DNA of 64,000 nt from an uncultured Arachnia sp. (GTDB lineage: Bacteria > Actinomycetota > Actinomycetes > Propionibacteriales > Propionibacteriaceae), in the NCBI GenBank assembly GCA_947499145.1, contig CANMNB010000008.1, positions 124,001 through 188,000 on the forward strand, given 5' to 3'. The notes beneath the pieces were generated by a model. The model had not been told where the DNA came from, did no database searches, and was given only the letters and a program-made list of their open reading frames with translations. Position numbers and translations under genes: made by a program. Every line of letters begins with the position of its first letter. Position 1 is the stretch's first letter. Positions 1 to 7,646 of the stretch are shown here, piece by piece.

Positions 1-342
1 GTGTCGAGCGAGGCGGACCGCGTCGCATTCGAGGCCCCCGACGGCGTCCGGGTGCAGTGGCTCGCGCGCAACGGGAGCCCTCGGGGCGCGCTGCTGGCGG
101 CCGCCGTCGCCGAGGCGGCTCCGCCCCTGCACCGGTTCGGCTCGGCGAGCGTCGACGAGGTGGACGTGGACCACTCGATCCTGTGGGAGACGGCGGATAC
201 CGGCCACAAGCAGCGCTACGCGTGGGTGGCCGGGGAGGCGGGCAGCCTGAAGCCGCTGCGACGGTGGCTGCTCGGCCCGGCGGGCTACCAGCGCGACGAG
301 GTGGCCATCATGGGCTACTGGCGCGAGGGACGGGCTGGCTGA
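1..342 (+). CDS. siderophore-interacting flavoreductase, C-terminal part
   Basis: The last 113 residues of a gene that probably begins before the window; the GTG at base 1 is only the first in-frame codon here. The sequence resembles the NAD(P)H-binding half of siderophore-interacting (SIP / FAD_binding_9) proteins: a YAWVAGEAG stretch near residue 73 followed by a basic helix (LKPLRRWLL) and the terminal MGYWREG block that closes this family. Full-length members are about 250-280 residues with an N-terminal FAD barrel, which is not present here. The family reduces ferric siderophores in the cytoplasm to release iron. The family call is fairly sure; that it is intact upstream is assumed. Confidence 0.75.
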   Translation: MSSEADRVAFEAPDGVRVQWLARNGSPRGALLAAAVAEAAPPLHRFGSASVDEVDVDHSILWETADTGHKQRYAWVAGEAGSLKPLRRWLLGPAGYQRDEVAIMGYWREGRAG

Positions 343-351
343 GCGGCGCCC

Positions 352-357
352 TAGGAT
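352..357 (+). promoter_or_regulatory. -10 hexamer TAGGAT of a probable leaderless start
   Basis: TAGGAT is followed after 7 nt by the GTG at 365, with no Shine-Dalgarno sequence between. This is the usual geometry of leaderless actinobacterial transcripts. No clear -35 box. Confidence 0.5.
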
Positions 358-364
358 CGGACGG

Positions 365-1132
365 GTGGAGACTCGGAGCCGGCAGCTGGTGATCGTCGCG
401 GCCGTTGGCGTGCTCGGGGCCGTGCTGCTGGGGATCGGCGTCAACGCCCCGCCGGGCGGGCTGGTGTTCTTCGTCTGCACCTTGGCCGTCGCGGCGCTGT
501 GGGTGCTGGGCGGCGTCGCCGCGGGTCGCCGTCGGATGTTCCAGCGGCTGGGACCCAACGACGCCTGGCGCGACATCGCTTGGGGGCTCGGCGTCGGCGG
601 TGGGCTGCTGGTGGCGTTCCTGCTGGGCGCGGGAGTGGTCGCCCAGATCCCGCCGCTCACGGGTCCCGTGGACGCGCTGCTGGAGCACGCGCGCTGGGGG
701 TCGCTGGCGGCGGTCACGCTGGTCACCGCGATCTCCGGCATCACGGAGGAGGTGTACTTCCGCGGCGCGTTGTTCGACGTCATCCACTTCGACACGCGGC
801 TGGATACGCCGGAGCGGCTTGACTCGGAGTCACGCCTCGACACGCCGCCTGACGGCTACTCGGCGAGCGGTTCGGCGGACGAGGACGACTACTCGGAGAG
901 CGTGGTGGGGCGAGCGGGCTGGGCACGCATCGCCATCGCGACGGGCGCCTACGCGCTCGTGACCGTCGTCACGGGCGTCGCGCTGCTGGTCTTCGCCGCG
1001 GCCGTGCTCGGCGCCGCAACTGGGTGGCTGCGGGAGCGCACGACGTCGCTGCTGGCCCCGATCGTCGCGCACCTGACGTGGTCCCTCGGCATGCTCTACT
1101 TCCTGCCATCGGCACTCGACTTCTGGAGATGA
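365..1132 (+). CDS. CPBP-type (Abi/CAAX protease-like) membrane protein
   Basis: A 255-residue multi-pass membrane protein with hydrophobic segments at about 8-28, 35-54, 75-94, 112-127, 187-216 and 226-247. Motif 1 of the CPBP intramembrane protease family is present (E128, E129 and R133 in EEVYFRG), as is the late helix with H236 (APIVAHL). The histidine of motif 2 expected in the intervening helix is absent (ALVTVVTG), and the residue usually Asn/Asp after H236 is Trp/Ser, so proteolytic activity is doubtful. Residues about 143-182 form an acidic insertion with two RLDTP copies; its second half (157-169) is encoded by a chromosomal repeat (834-870). Start GTG is chosen from the leaderless promoter. 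The next gene begins 1 nt after its stop. Confidence 0.8.
   Translation: METRSRQLVIVAAVGVLGAVLLGIGVNAPPGGLVFFVCTLAVAALWVLGGVAAGRRRMFQRLGPNDAWRDIAWGLGVGGGLLVAFLLGAGVVAQIPPLTGPVDALLEHARWGSLAAVTLVTAISGITEEVYFRGALFDVIHFDTRLDTPERLDSESRLDTPPDGYSASGSADEDDYSESVVGRAGWARIAIATGAYALVTVVTGVALLVFAAAVLGAATGWLRERTTSLLAPIVAHLTWSLGMLYFLPSALDFWR
834..870 (+). repeat. half-unit of intergenic palindromic repeat (family C) inside a coding region
   Basis: The first 18 bases, GCCTCGACACGCCGCCTG, are identical to the repeat units at 2671 and 2804, and the end (CTACTCGGCGA) matches the unit near 7010. It is read in frame as RLDTPPDGYSASG within the CPBP-type protein, inside a non-conserved linker, as if the repeat inserted and was tolerated. 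Confidence 0.65.
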
Positions 1133-1133
1133 C

Positions 1134-2534
1134 ATGAGCGACCCACGGCGAGGGCTCGTCACCGGCGCCACCGGCTACGTCGGCAGCCTGGTGGTGGAGC
1201 GGCTGCTGGACGAGGGCTGGCAGGTCCGCGTGCTGGTGCGCAGCCCGAAGAAGCTCGACGAGCACCCGTGGCACGACCGCGTCGAGGTGGTCGAGGGAGA
1301 CGCCTCCAACGCCGACGACGTCGCCCGCGCGCTGGAGGACGTCGACGTCGCCTGGTACCTGCTGCACTCCATGGGCGGCGACGGGGACTTCGTGACGCGC
1401 GACCGCGACCTAGCCGAAGTCTTCGCCACCGCGGCCCGAGAGCAGGGCGTGGAGCGGATCGTCTACCTGGGCGGGCTCCATCCCGACGCGACCGACCTCT
1501 CGCCGCACCTGGCCAGCCGCGCGGAGGTGGGTCAGGTCCTGATGGACTCCGGCGTCCCGACGGCCGTGCTGCAGGCGGGGGTGCTACTGGGTGCGGGGTC
1601 GGCGTCGTTCGAGATGCTGCGCCACCTCTCCGAGCGACTCCCGGCCGCCGTCGCGCCCAAGTGGATCCGCAACCGCATCCAGCCCATTGCCTCCGACGAC
1701 GCCGTCTACTACCTGGTCAAGGCGGCCGACCTGCCCGCCGACGTGAACCGCACCTTCGACATCGGCGGACCCGACGTCGTCTCCTACGCCGAGATGATGA
1801 AGCGCTACGCCCGCGTCCATGGGTTCACGCCGCGTCTGGTGGGCAATGCACCCGTCACGACGCCGCGGCTGGCGGGGCGCTGGATTGGGCTGATGACGCC
1901 GATCTCGGCGGAGTTGGCCGCCCCGCTGGTCGCGAGCCTGGTGCACGACACCGTCGTCAGCGAGCGCGACATCGACGACCACATCCCCCCGCCACCGGGC
2001 GGGCTGACGGGCTTCGACGCCGCCGTCCGGGAGGCCGTCGACCGTCCCACGACGCGGCGCTGGCGGGGCATCCTGCTGGCGGTCTCCGGGGCCGTCGCGG
2101 CGACGGCGGTGGCGGGCTCGCTCGCGACCGACCCGAACTCGCGCTGGTACCGCTCACTGGACAAGCCGTCGTGGCAGCCGCCCGGCGGGCTGTTCCCGAT
2201 CGTGTGGACCGCGCTGTATGCCGACATCATCCTGACCTCCACGCTCCGGATGGCCGACGACGACGCCAAGGGGCGGGACCCGCGGCCGTTCGCCGCCGCC
2301 CTGGGCACGAACCTGCTGCTGAACGCGGGCTGGTCGTGGGCGTTCTTCCGGGGCAAGAAGCTGGGGCTGTCCACCGTTGTGGCGGCGCTGCTGGCGGCGA
2401 GCTCGATCGACCTGACGCGCCGCGTCGGCAACGGCAGGCCCGAGCGGACGGTGGTCCTCAGCCCCTACGCGGCGTGGACGTCGTTCGCGACGGTGCTCAC
2501 GGCCGAGATCTGGCGGCGGAACCGCCGCCGCTGA
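1134..2534 (+). CDS. atypical SDR (NAD(P)H-binding) protein fused to TspO/MBR domain
   Basis: A 466-residue two-domain protein. Residues about 6-300 are an NmrA/NDUFA9-like atypical short-chain dehydrogenase with the nucleotide-binding motif TGATGYVG at 10-17. Residues about 305-466 are a tryptophan-rich sensory (TspO/MBR) domain: WYRSLDKPSWQPP, the FPIVWTALY helix, LLNAGWSWAFF and the closing AAWTSFATVL...EIW pattern, with five predicted membrane helices. TspO proteins bind porphyrins and other hydrophobic ligands in the membrane. A fused soluble oxidoreductase suggests nucleotide-linked modification or sensing of a membrane ligand, which is inference. ATG follows the CPBP stop by 1 nt, so the two genes are probably cotranscribed. 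Confidence 0.85.
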   Translation: MSDPRRGLVTGATGYVGSLVVERLLDEGWQVRVLVRSPKKLDEHPWHDRVEVVEGDASNADDVARALEDVDVAWYLLHSMGGDGDFVTRDRDLAEVFATAAREQGVERIVYLGGLHPDATDLSPHLASRAEVGQVLMDSGVPTAVLQAGVLLGAGSASFEMLRHLSERLPAAVAPKWIRNRIQPIASDDAVYYLVKAADLPADVNRTFDIGGPDVVSYAEMMKRYARVHGFTPRLVGNAPVTTPRLAGRWIGLMTPISAELAAPLVASLVHDTVVSERDIDDHIPPPPGGLTGFDAAVREAVDRPTTRRWRGILLAVSGAVAATAVAGSLATDPNSRWYRSLDKPSWQPPGGLFPIVWTALYADIILTSTLRMADDDAKGRDPRPFAAALGTNLLLNAGWSWAFFRGKKLGLSTVVAALLAASSIDLTRRVGNGRPERTVVLSPYAAWTSFATVLTAEIWRRNRRR

Positions 2535-2562
2535 CCGTGTGGCTCGCCTCCCCGGCGGTGGA

Positions 2563-2647
2563 GCGTGCACGAAGGGGGCCGAATCAGGGAAGGCATGGAC
2601 GCAGTGTCCGTGCCTCCTCCGATCCGGCCCCCTTCAGGTACGGGTGC
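2563..2647. repeat. palindromic repeat family A, copy 1 (cruciform-like)
   Basis: Outer arms 2571-2585 and 2621-2635 (GAAGGGGGCCGAATC against GATCCGGCCCCCTTC) pair at 14 of 15 positions. Inner arms GGCATGGAC and GTCCGTGCC pair at 8 of 9 around a 5-nt loop. It starts 28 nt after the SDR-TspO stop codon, so it could act as a terminator. A second copy is at 7647-7727. Confidence 0.75.
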
Positions 2648-2670
2648 TGATCTCAGATCTCCTGGTAGGC

Positions 2671-2884
2671 GCCTCGACACGCCGCCTGCGGCGGCTGCTC
2701 GGCGACCGAGCGTCGTTGCCCCAGTAGGGCACCCAGTGCCCGTGCAGTTTCCCTCTCCCCCGAGTAGGGCACGCAGTGCCCGTGTCGAGGGGTCACTCAC
2801 CACGCCTCGACACGCCGCCTGCGGCGGCACTCGGCGACCGAGCGTCGTTGCCCGAGTAGGGCACGCAGAGCCCGTGTCGCGGGG
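2671..2884. repeat. cluster of family C repeats (five half-units)
   Basis: The 358-bp gap 2535-2892 holds no gene; after the family A repeat it is filled by alternating half-units. Right units (GCCTCGACACGCCGCCTG...CTCGGCGACCGAGCG) lie at 2671-2712 and 2804-2845. Left units (CGAGTAGGGCACGCAGTGCCCGTG type) lie at 2721-2746, 2760-2791 and 2852-2884. A left and a right unit are inverted halves able to pair (CGTGTCGAGG with CCTCGACACG). Diverged copies occur near 6946-7051, 8661-8695 and 10622-10655. The region lies between the ends of two convergent genes. Confidence 0.75.
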
Positions 2885-2892
2885 TGTGGTCG

Positions 2893-4119
2893 TCAGTGCG
2901 GGATGCCGATGTCGGTGCGGTGGAAGCCGTCGTCGAAGCGGATGCCGTCGGCCAGCCAATACGCGCGCTCGCGGGCGTGCTCGACGTCGGAGCCGCGCGC
3001 GACGACGCCCAGCACCCGGCCCCCGGACGACATGAGCTGGCCGTCGACCAGTGCCGTGCCGGCGTGGAGGACCCAGGCGTCGTCGGTGTCGCGGGGCAGC
3101 TCGATCGGGGCACCCGTGCGCGGCGTGCCCGGGTAGCCCTCGGCGGCCTCGACGACCACGACGGCACCCCCATTGAGCCACCGCAGTTGGCCGACCGACT
3201 CCAGCTCGCCGCGCGCGGCGGCCCGGAGAACCTGGCCGAGCGGTGAGCCGAGGAGGGCCAGGACGGCCTGGGTTTCCGGGTCGCCGAAGCGGACGTTGAA
3301 CTCCACCACCTTGAGGCCCTGCGACGTCAGCGCCAGTCCCGCGTACAGCAGGCCGACGAACGGGGTGCCGCGGCGCTTCATCTCGTCGAGGGTGGGCTGG
3401 ATGACGCGGGCCATGACGTCGCTGGCGAAGCCGGGCTCCAGGAAGGGCAGCGGGCAGTAGGCGCCCATGCCGCCGGTGTTGGGGCCGGCGTCGCCGTCGC
3501 CGACGCGCTTGTAGTCCTGGGCGGGCATGAGCGGGAGCGCGCGGTCGCCGTCGCAGATGGCGAAGAGGGAGACCTCGGGGCCGTCGAGGAAGGACTCGAT
3601 GATCACCCGTCCGCAGGCGACGGCGTGCGCGAGTGCGGCGTCGCGGTCGTCGGTGACCACCACGCCCTTGCCGGCCGCGAGCCCGTCGTCCTTGACGACG
3701 TAGGTGGGCCCGAACTCGTCGAGTGCCGCGGCGGCCTCGGCCTCGGTGGTGCAGAGGCGTGCCTCGGCGGTGGGGACCGACGCGGCCGCCATCACCTCCT
3801 TGGCGAACGCCTTGGACGCCTCGAGCTGGGCGGCGGCCCGGGAGGGGCCGAAGCAGTCGATGCCGGCGTCGCGGACGGCGTCAGCCACCCCGGCGACCAG
3901 CGGCGCCTCGGGGCCGACGACGACGAGGTCGACGGCGAGCTCGCGAGCGAGGGCGACGACGGCGTCGGGGTCGGCAGGGTTGATGTCGTGGAGCCGGGCG
4001 ATGGCGTCCAGGCCCGGGTTGCCGGGGGCCGCGTGGAGCTCGTCGACCTCCGGATCCTGCTCCAGCGCCCTGCCGAGCGCGTGCTCACGTCCACCACTGC
4101 CGAGGAGAAGTACCTTCAC
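2893..4119 (-). CDS. purD: phosphoribosylamine-glycine ligase (GAR synthetase)
   Basis: A 408-residue ATP-grasp enzyme that joins glycine to 5-phosphoribosylamine in step two of de novo purine synthesis, in the cytoplasm. The N-terminus [14 protein letters not shown] is the PurD signature, followed by [11 protein letters not shown], the ATP-grasp segment [13 protein letters not shown] and the metal-binding [11 protein letters not shown]. Length is normal for bacterial PurD (about 420). The GTG start is set by the conserved N-terminus and by a TACGCT hexamer 7 nt upstream on the minus strand. It stands alone here and faces the SDR-TspO gene across a repeat-filled gap. Confidence 0.95.
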   Translation of the reverse strand: MKVLLLGSGGREHALGRALEQDPEVDELHAAPGNPGLDAIARLHDINPADPDAVVALARELAVDLVVVGPEAPLVAGVADAVRDAGIDCFGPSRAAAQLEASKAFAKEVMAAASVPTAEARLCTTEAEAAAALDEFGPTYVVKDDGLAAGKGVVVTDDRDAALAHAVACGRVIIESFLDGPEVSLFAICDGDRALPLMPAQDYKRVGDGDAGPNTGGMGAYCPLPFLEPGFASDVMARVIQPTLDEMKRRGTPFVGLLYAGLALTSQGLKVVEFNVRFGDPETQAVLALLGSPLGQVLRAAARGELESVGQLRWLNGGAVVVVEAAEGYPGTPRTGAPIELPRDTDDAWVLHAGTALVDGQLMSSGGRVLGVVARGSDVEHARERAYWLADGIRFDDGFHRTDIGIPH

Positions 4120-4126
4120 GCGGGCC

Positions 4127-4132
4127 AGCGTA
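4127..4132 (-). promoter_or_regulatory. -10 hexamer TACGCT of a probable leaderless purD start
   Basis: On the minus strand TACGCT is followed after 7 nt by the GTG of purD at 4119. The purD promoter and that of the divergent gene at 4196 share 76 bp. Confidence 0.5.
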
Positions 4133-4183
4133 GGCGACGGCGCCGTCGGTGGGCAGCGGCATCCACGTGGCCGCGCGGTCTCC

Positions 4184-4189
4184 TACCCT
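4184..4189 (+). promoter_or_regulatory. -10 hexamer TACCCT of a probable leaderless start
   Basis: TACCCT is followed after 6 nt by the GTG at 4196 with no ribosome-binding site between. Confidence 0.45.
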
Positions 4190-4195
4190 TGGGAC

Positions 4196-4864
4196 GTGAC
4201 GTGGGTCAAGCGCATCGGGGTCGGGCTGTTGGTGGTGGCGCTGCTGGTCGTGGCGGCCGTCGGGATCCGGCTGCTGACGATGCCCGGCCGAACGGCGGCG
4301 CTCGCCACCAAGACCCTGAACTCCAACCAGGCGTTCTTCGACGAGGAGGCCGACGAGCTGCTGGCCAGCGTCGCGGGCACCGTCGGAGCGGAGGCCGACG
4401 CGGTTTCGCGCGGGTATCGCTGCGAGATCGCCCGCCACGAGCAGGGCTGGTTCGTCATGGACCACAGCCAGGTCTGCGACCATCTGCTGGTGGCGTGGTT
4501 CCCCGTCGAGGACGCGGACGGACTCCTGCGGGAGCACGGACCCTCCACGACCGTCAGCAGCTGCCCGCGCCTCGACCTCCCCGTCCTCGACGACCGTCGC
4601 TACCAGGGATCGGCGGCGCACCTGGTGACCCGGGGCGCCGAGGACGAGTGCCGGTCGGCGGGCGTCGACGAGCCGGAGTGGTACGTCTCCCTCGACGACC
4701 CCGCCGGGATCATGCCCGACGGCCAGCCCGACGATTTGGGCGATGCGGAGCAGTGGGTGCGCCTGAGGTGGGACCGCGAGTTCATGCGCAAGCGCCTGGG
4801 CTGCGGGGTCAAGATCATCTTCTGCACGCAGCCGATGGCGGACCCGGCGATGCCGTCCGCCTGA
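4196..4864 (+). CDS. membrane-anchored or secreted protein with six cysteines
   Basis: A 222-residue protein not assigned to a family. Residues 5-26 are one hydrophobic helix preceded by a basic residue, so it is either a signal anchor or a signal peptide without an obvious cleavage site, and the rest would be extracytoplasmic. The exterior domain has six cysteines (in YRCE, VCD, SCPR, ECR, GCG, FCT contexts), enough for three disulfides. The acidic composition and absence of other membrane segments fit a small exported domain. The reading frame stays open upstream to 3704, but the GTG at 4196 is preferred because the upstream part is antisense to purD and a TACCCT box sits 6 nt before it. 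It converges on the gene at 4959. Confidence 0.65.
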   Translation: MTWVKRIGVGLLVVALLVVAAVGIRLLTMPGRTAALATKTLNSNQAFFDEEADELLASVAGTVGAEADAVSRGYRCEIARHEQGWFVMDHSQVCDHLLVAWFPVEDADGLLREHGPSTTVSSCPRLDLPVLDDRRYQGSAAHLVTRGAEDECRSAGVDEPEWYVSLDDPAGIMPDGQPDDLGDAEQWVRLRWDREFMRKRLGCGVKIIFCTQPMADPAMPSA

Positions 4865-4881
4865 GGCGAGGGTCGTCGCCG

Positions 4882-4955
4882 GGCCCCCCGATCACAAGCT
4901 GTAGTGGCGATGTTTGGTTTCCGGGGATCCCCCTCCATCTAACGATCGGGGGGCC
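4882..4955. terminator. inverted repeat between convergent genes (family D palindrome, short form)
   Basis: Perfect 12-bp arms, GGCCCCCCGATC (4882-4893) and GATCGGGGGGCC (4944-4955), enclose 50 nt that contain a nested GGGGATCCCC. It sits between two convergent stop codons (4864 and 4959), so it may stop transcription from both sides. Its G/C-rich ends and interior CACA...CGATGT resemble the longer palindrome at 38098-38191. Confidence 0.6.
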
Positions 4956-4958
4956 TGG

Positions 4959-5468
4959 CTACCGGTCCCAGATCAAGGGTTCGATCCCGCGCGCCGACCG
5001 GTGTCCCGCGACGGCGTCCCGCAGCGACTGCTCCGACTCGGGCATGGCGTCGACGAAACCCCGCGCCAACGCACCGGGCAGGCGCTGGCCAAGACCGTCG
5101 AACGTGCCGGCGTCGGCCAACGCACCGAGGGCGGCGGCTGCGTCGGCGGCGGCCTTGCGGCGGACCTGGTCGGTCTCCAGCCGCTTGGTGCCGAACAGCG
5201 TCGACGTGTACTGGGAGTCGGTCAGGCAGGTGGCGAAGTAGATCCGCGCCGCGTCCTGCAGCTCGGCGACGACGGTGTCCTCCCCCACCGCGACGGCCGA
5301 CGGGGCGACGTCGCGCACGAATTTCGTGACCGACTTGCGCACCCGGCCGCCCACCGCCTCTATGTGCGACTGGCGGCCCTGGGTAATGATGTCGATCCAG
5401 AACGCGAGGAACCGGTCGACGTTGCCCTTGGGCCCGCGTCGCGCCAGTTCCAGTAGATCTCGCTCCAT
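4959..5468 (-). CDS. hypothetical cytoplasmic protein
   Basis: A 169-residue protein I do not recognise. It has no signal peptide or membrane helix and looks largely alpha-helical, with alternating charged and small residues (RRKAAADAAAALGAL) and a conserved-looking start (MERDLLELARRGPKGNVDRF). The ATG lies 6 nt after a CAGGAT hexamer on the minus strand, compatible with a leaderless start. It faces the exported protein at 4196 across an inverted repeat and is divergent from the permease at 5536, with 67 bp between the two starts. No function is proposed. Confidence 0.65.
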   Translation of the reverse strand: MERDLLELARRGPKGNVDRFLAFWIDIITQGRQSHIEAVGGRVRKSVTKFVRDVAPSAVAVGEDTVVAELQDAARIYFATCLTDSQYTSTLFGTKRLETDQVRRKAAADAAAALGALADAGTFDGLGQRLPGALARGFVDAMPESEQSLRDAVAGHRSARGIEPLIWDR

Positions 5469-5523
5469 GTGAGCATCCTGTCACGCCGCCCCCCAAGGTG
5501 GCCGCAGTGCACCGTCGCCGCTC

Positions 5524-5529
5524 TACTGT
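5524..5529 (+). promoter_or_regulatory. -10 hexamer TACTGT of a probable leaderless start
   Basis: TACTGT is followed after 6 nt by the GTG of the permease at 5536. Confidence 0.45.
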
Positions 5530-5535
5530 GACGGC

Positions 5536-6849
5536 GTGTCCAGCTTTGAACAGCCCGCACTCAAGCGCGACGTCACCACCCTCGCGCTGTTCCTGTTCAT
5601 CCTCGGCGACGTCCTCGGCGCGGGTGTCTACGTCCTGGTCGGCTCGGTCGCCGCGGCGTCGGGCGGCGCCGTGTGGGTGCCGCTGCTCGTGGCCCTGATC
5701 ATGGCGCTGCTGACCGCCGGGTCCTACGCCGAGCTGGCGACGAAGTACCCGCGCGCGGGTGGCTCGTCGCACTACGCCACGCGCGCCTTCGGACCGTTCG
5801 CCGGGTTCCTCGTCGGGTTCTGCATGCTGCTGGCCGGCATCGTCTCCGTCGGGGCCCTGGCCCTCGGCTTCGCCGGCGACTACCTGGGCGAGTTCGTGTC
5901 CCTTCCGGTGCCGCTGACCGTTCTGGTATTCCTCATCCTGCTGGCGGCCCTGAACGCCTACGGGATCAAGGAGTCGATGTGGGCCAACGCGGTCGCCACC
6001 GTCATCGAGGTGGGCGGGCTCCTGCTGGTCGTCGGGTTGGGCATCGCCGTGCTGGCCCGCGGCGACGGCGACCTCGGGCGCCTCACCGAACTCGGTACCG
6101 CCGAGAACGGCCCCGTGTTCGCCGTCCTCGCCGGCACGGTGCTGGCCTACTACTCCTACGTGGGTTTCGAGACGTCCGTCAACGTCGCAGAGGAGGCGAA
6201 GGACCCGGCGCGCTCGTATCCGCGTGCGCTGTTCGGCGCCCTCGCGGTGGCGGGTCTGGTTTACGTCGGCGTGGGTGTGGCAGCGAGCGCCATCCTGCCC
6301 ACCGACGAACTGGCCGCGTCGTCGGGCCCGCTGCTCGAGGTGGTGCGCGCCGCTGGCGGCGTGCCGCCGGTGCTGTTCTCGATCATCGCCCTGGTCGCAG
6401 TGGCGAACGGCGCCCTGCTCACGGGCATCATGTCCTCGCGACTGGCCTATGGGATGAGCCGGGACGGGCTGCTGCCGGGCTTCCTCTCGCGGGTGCTGCC
6501 CGGACGCCGCACGCCGCTGCTCGCCATCGTGGCAACCACTGCGCTGTCGCTGCTCTTGGCGCTGCTCGGCTCCATCGAGGTGCTGGCGGCCACCTTGGTG
6601 CTGCTCCTGCTGGTCGTGTTCACCGCCGTGAACACCGCCGTCCTGGTGCTGCGTCGGGACCGCGCCGAGCACCCGCACTTCCGCATCCAGTCGGTCGTCC
6701 CTGTGCTCGGCATCATCAGTTGCGTGCTGCTCGTGACACAGATCGACGGCGAGACGTGGCGGTTCGGGCTGCCCCTGTTGGCGCTCGGCGCAGCCCTCGC
6801 CGCCGTCGCCCACTGGAAGGTGTCGAAGAGGGAAGTCAGGACTCCCTAG
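5536..6849 (+). CDS. APC-family amino-acid permease
   Basis: A 437-residue integral membrane protein with about 12 hydrophobic helices, typical of the amino acid-polyamine-organocation superfamily. The first helix holds the unwound ligand-binding motif GDVLGAGVYVLVG, and helix 6 contains the YYSYVGFETSVNVAEE stretch characteristic of the family. These are cytoplasmic-membrane importers or exchangers of amino acids or polyamines; the substrate cannot be told from sequence. Length is at the short end of the family (430-500). The GTG start is placed by a TACTGT hexamer 6 nt upstream. The stop is followed 16 nt later by a hairpin of repeat family B. Confidence 0.85.
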   Translation: MSSFEQPALKRDVTTLALFLFILGDVLGAGVYVLVGSVAAASGGAVWVPLLVALIMALLTAGSYAELATKYPRAGGSSHYATRAFGPFAGFLVGFCMLLAGIVSVGALALGFAGDYLGEFVSLPVPLTVLVFLILLAALNAYGIKESMWANAVATVIEVGGLLLVVGLGIAVLARGDGDLGRLTELGTAENGPVFAVLAGTVLAYYSYVGFETSVNVAEEAKDPARSYPRALFGALAVAGLVYVGVGVAASAILPTDELAASSGPLLEVVRAAGGVPPVLFSIIALVAVANGALLTGIMSSRLAYGMSRDGLLPGFLSRVLPGRRTPLLAIVATTALSLLLALLGSIEVLAATLVLLLLVVFTAVNTAVLVLRRDRAEHPHFRIQSVVPVLGIISCVLLVTQIDGETWRFGLPLLALGAALAAVAHWKVSKREVRTP

Positions 6850-6864
6850 GCTCGTCCGCGCGCA

Positions 6865-6908
6865 CAGTGTCACTTCTGTGATGAAAGACCAGCAAAGATG
6901 TGACAGTG
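6865..6908. terminator. hairpin of repeat family B (TGTCACTT type), copy 1
   Basis: Arms 6865-6880 and 6893-6908 pair at 13 of 16 positions. The sequence ACCAGCA...GTGACA is shared with the hairpin at 60541-60584. It lies just after the permease stop and probably terminates its transcript. Confidence 0.6.
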
Positions 6909-6945
6909 ACGCCCCGAGTTGGGCAGCAGGCCCTCCTGCGTTCGA

Positions 6946-7051
6946 TCGCCGAGTAGGGCCGCGGGCCCGTGGCGAGGTTATTCACAGCGCCTCGGCACGG
7001 CCGCAGCGCGGCCTACTCGGCGACCGTTCGCGACCTACTCGGCGATCGTTC
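6946..7051. repeat. family C palindromic repeat
   Basis: A left unit (TCGCCGAGTAGGGCCGCGGG, 6946-6977) faces a right unit (GCCTCGGCACGGCCGC...CCTACTCGGCGA, 6989-7027), giving a long imperfect hairpin with TTATTCACA near its centre. A further partial unit (ACCTACTCGGCGATCG) follows at 7033-7051. The repeat ends 9 nt before the stop codon of the DUF892 gene on the other strand. Confidence 0.7.
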
Positions 7052-7059
7052 CGCCCGGG

Positions 7060-7563
7060 CTACTGCTTCTTGACCTGCGCGGCGCGGGCGTTGGCCTCGG
7101 CGTCGGCGATCTTCGTCAGCAGCTCGTCGGTCCGCGACTCCTCCTCGAGGCTCTGGGTGAGCAGGTCGTAGGCATCGCCGATCGTCAGGACCTTCGCCCA
7201 GCGGCGCAGGGTGCCGTACCGGGTGATCTCGTAGTGCTCCACGGCCTGGGCGGAGGAGATGATGCCGGCGTCGAGTGCCACCGTGTCCTTGTAGTCCTCG
7301 AGGATCTCGTCGCCCTCGGAGAGGATGCCGTCGATGGCCTCGCAGCGTTTGGAGGTGGGCTTCCGGTCGATCATGCCGAAGACCTTCTCGAGCCGCTGGA
7401 TCTGGCCTTCAGTCTCCTTGATGTGCGTGCCGAAGGCCTCCTTCAGCTCGTCGGAGACAGCGGCCTTCTGCATGTCCGGCAGGTTCTTCAAGATGTGGCG
7501 CTCGGCGTAGTACATGTCGCGCATCGTGTCGAAGAAGAGGTTCTCCAAACCCTTCTCAGCCAT
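7060..7563 (-). CDS. DUF892 / YciE-YciF ferritin-like protein
   Basis: A 167-residue, wholly helical protein of the DUF892 (YciE/YciF) ferritin-like group: the start ENLFFDTMRDMYYAERHILKNLP and the later EDYKDTVALDAGIISSAQAVEHYEI supply the Glu/His/Asp residues expected to bind a di-iron centre in a four-helix bundle. Related proteins are induced by stress and are thought to be ferroxidases or peroxide-handling proteins in the cytoplasm. The ATG is preferred over upstream in-frame codons because a GGAG ribosome-binding site precedes it and the homologous region starts there. No operon partner; a family A repeat lies upstream. Confidence 0.9.
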   Translation of the reverse strand: MAEKGLENLFFDTMRDMYYAERHILKNLPDMQKAAVSDELKEAFGTHIKETEGQIQRLEKVFGMIDRKPTSKRCEAIDGILSEGDEILEDYKDTVALDAGIISSAQAVEHYEITRYGTLRRWAKVLTIGDAYDLLTQSLEEESRTDELLTKIADAEANARAAQVKKQ

Positions 7564-7646
7564 GGTCACTCCTTCGTGGTCCGCCCCCGACGGGGGCCCT
7601 ATCGGGACGGTAGCCCGCGCCGGGGTCAGCCCCACCCGACAGACGC

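Noticed and set aside
1-342. A complete small gene starting at base 1
   Set aside because: The sequence matches only the C-terminal part of a longer family, so the GTG at the window edge is most likely internal.
2671-2884. CRISPR array
   Set aside because: Units are inverted and of unequal spacing, spacers are not of uniform length and no cas gene is nearby; better explained as palindromic intergenic repeats.
3625-5241. A 538-codon plus-strand frame starting inside purD
   Set aside because: Most of it is antisense to purD and the rest is out of frame with the exported protein; no domain recognised.
4939-6873. A 644-codon minus-strand frame across the permease
   Set aside because: Gln/Arg/His-rich low-complexity translation, opposite a clear APC permease and over another real gene.
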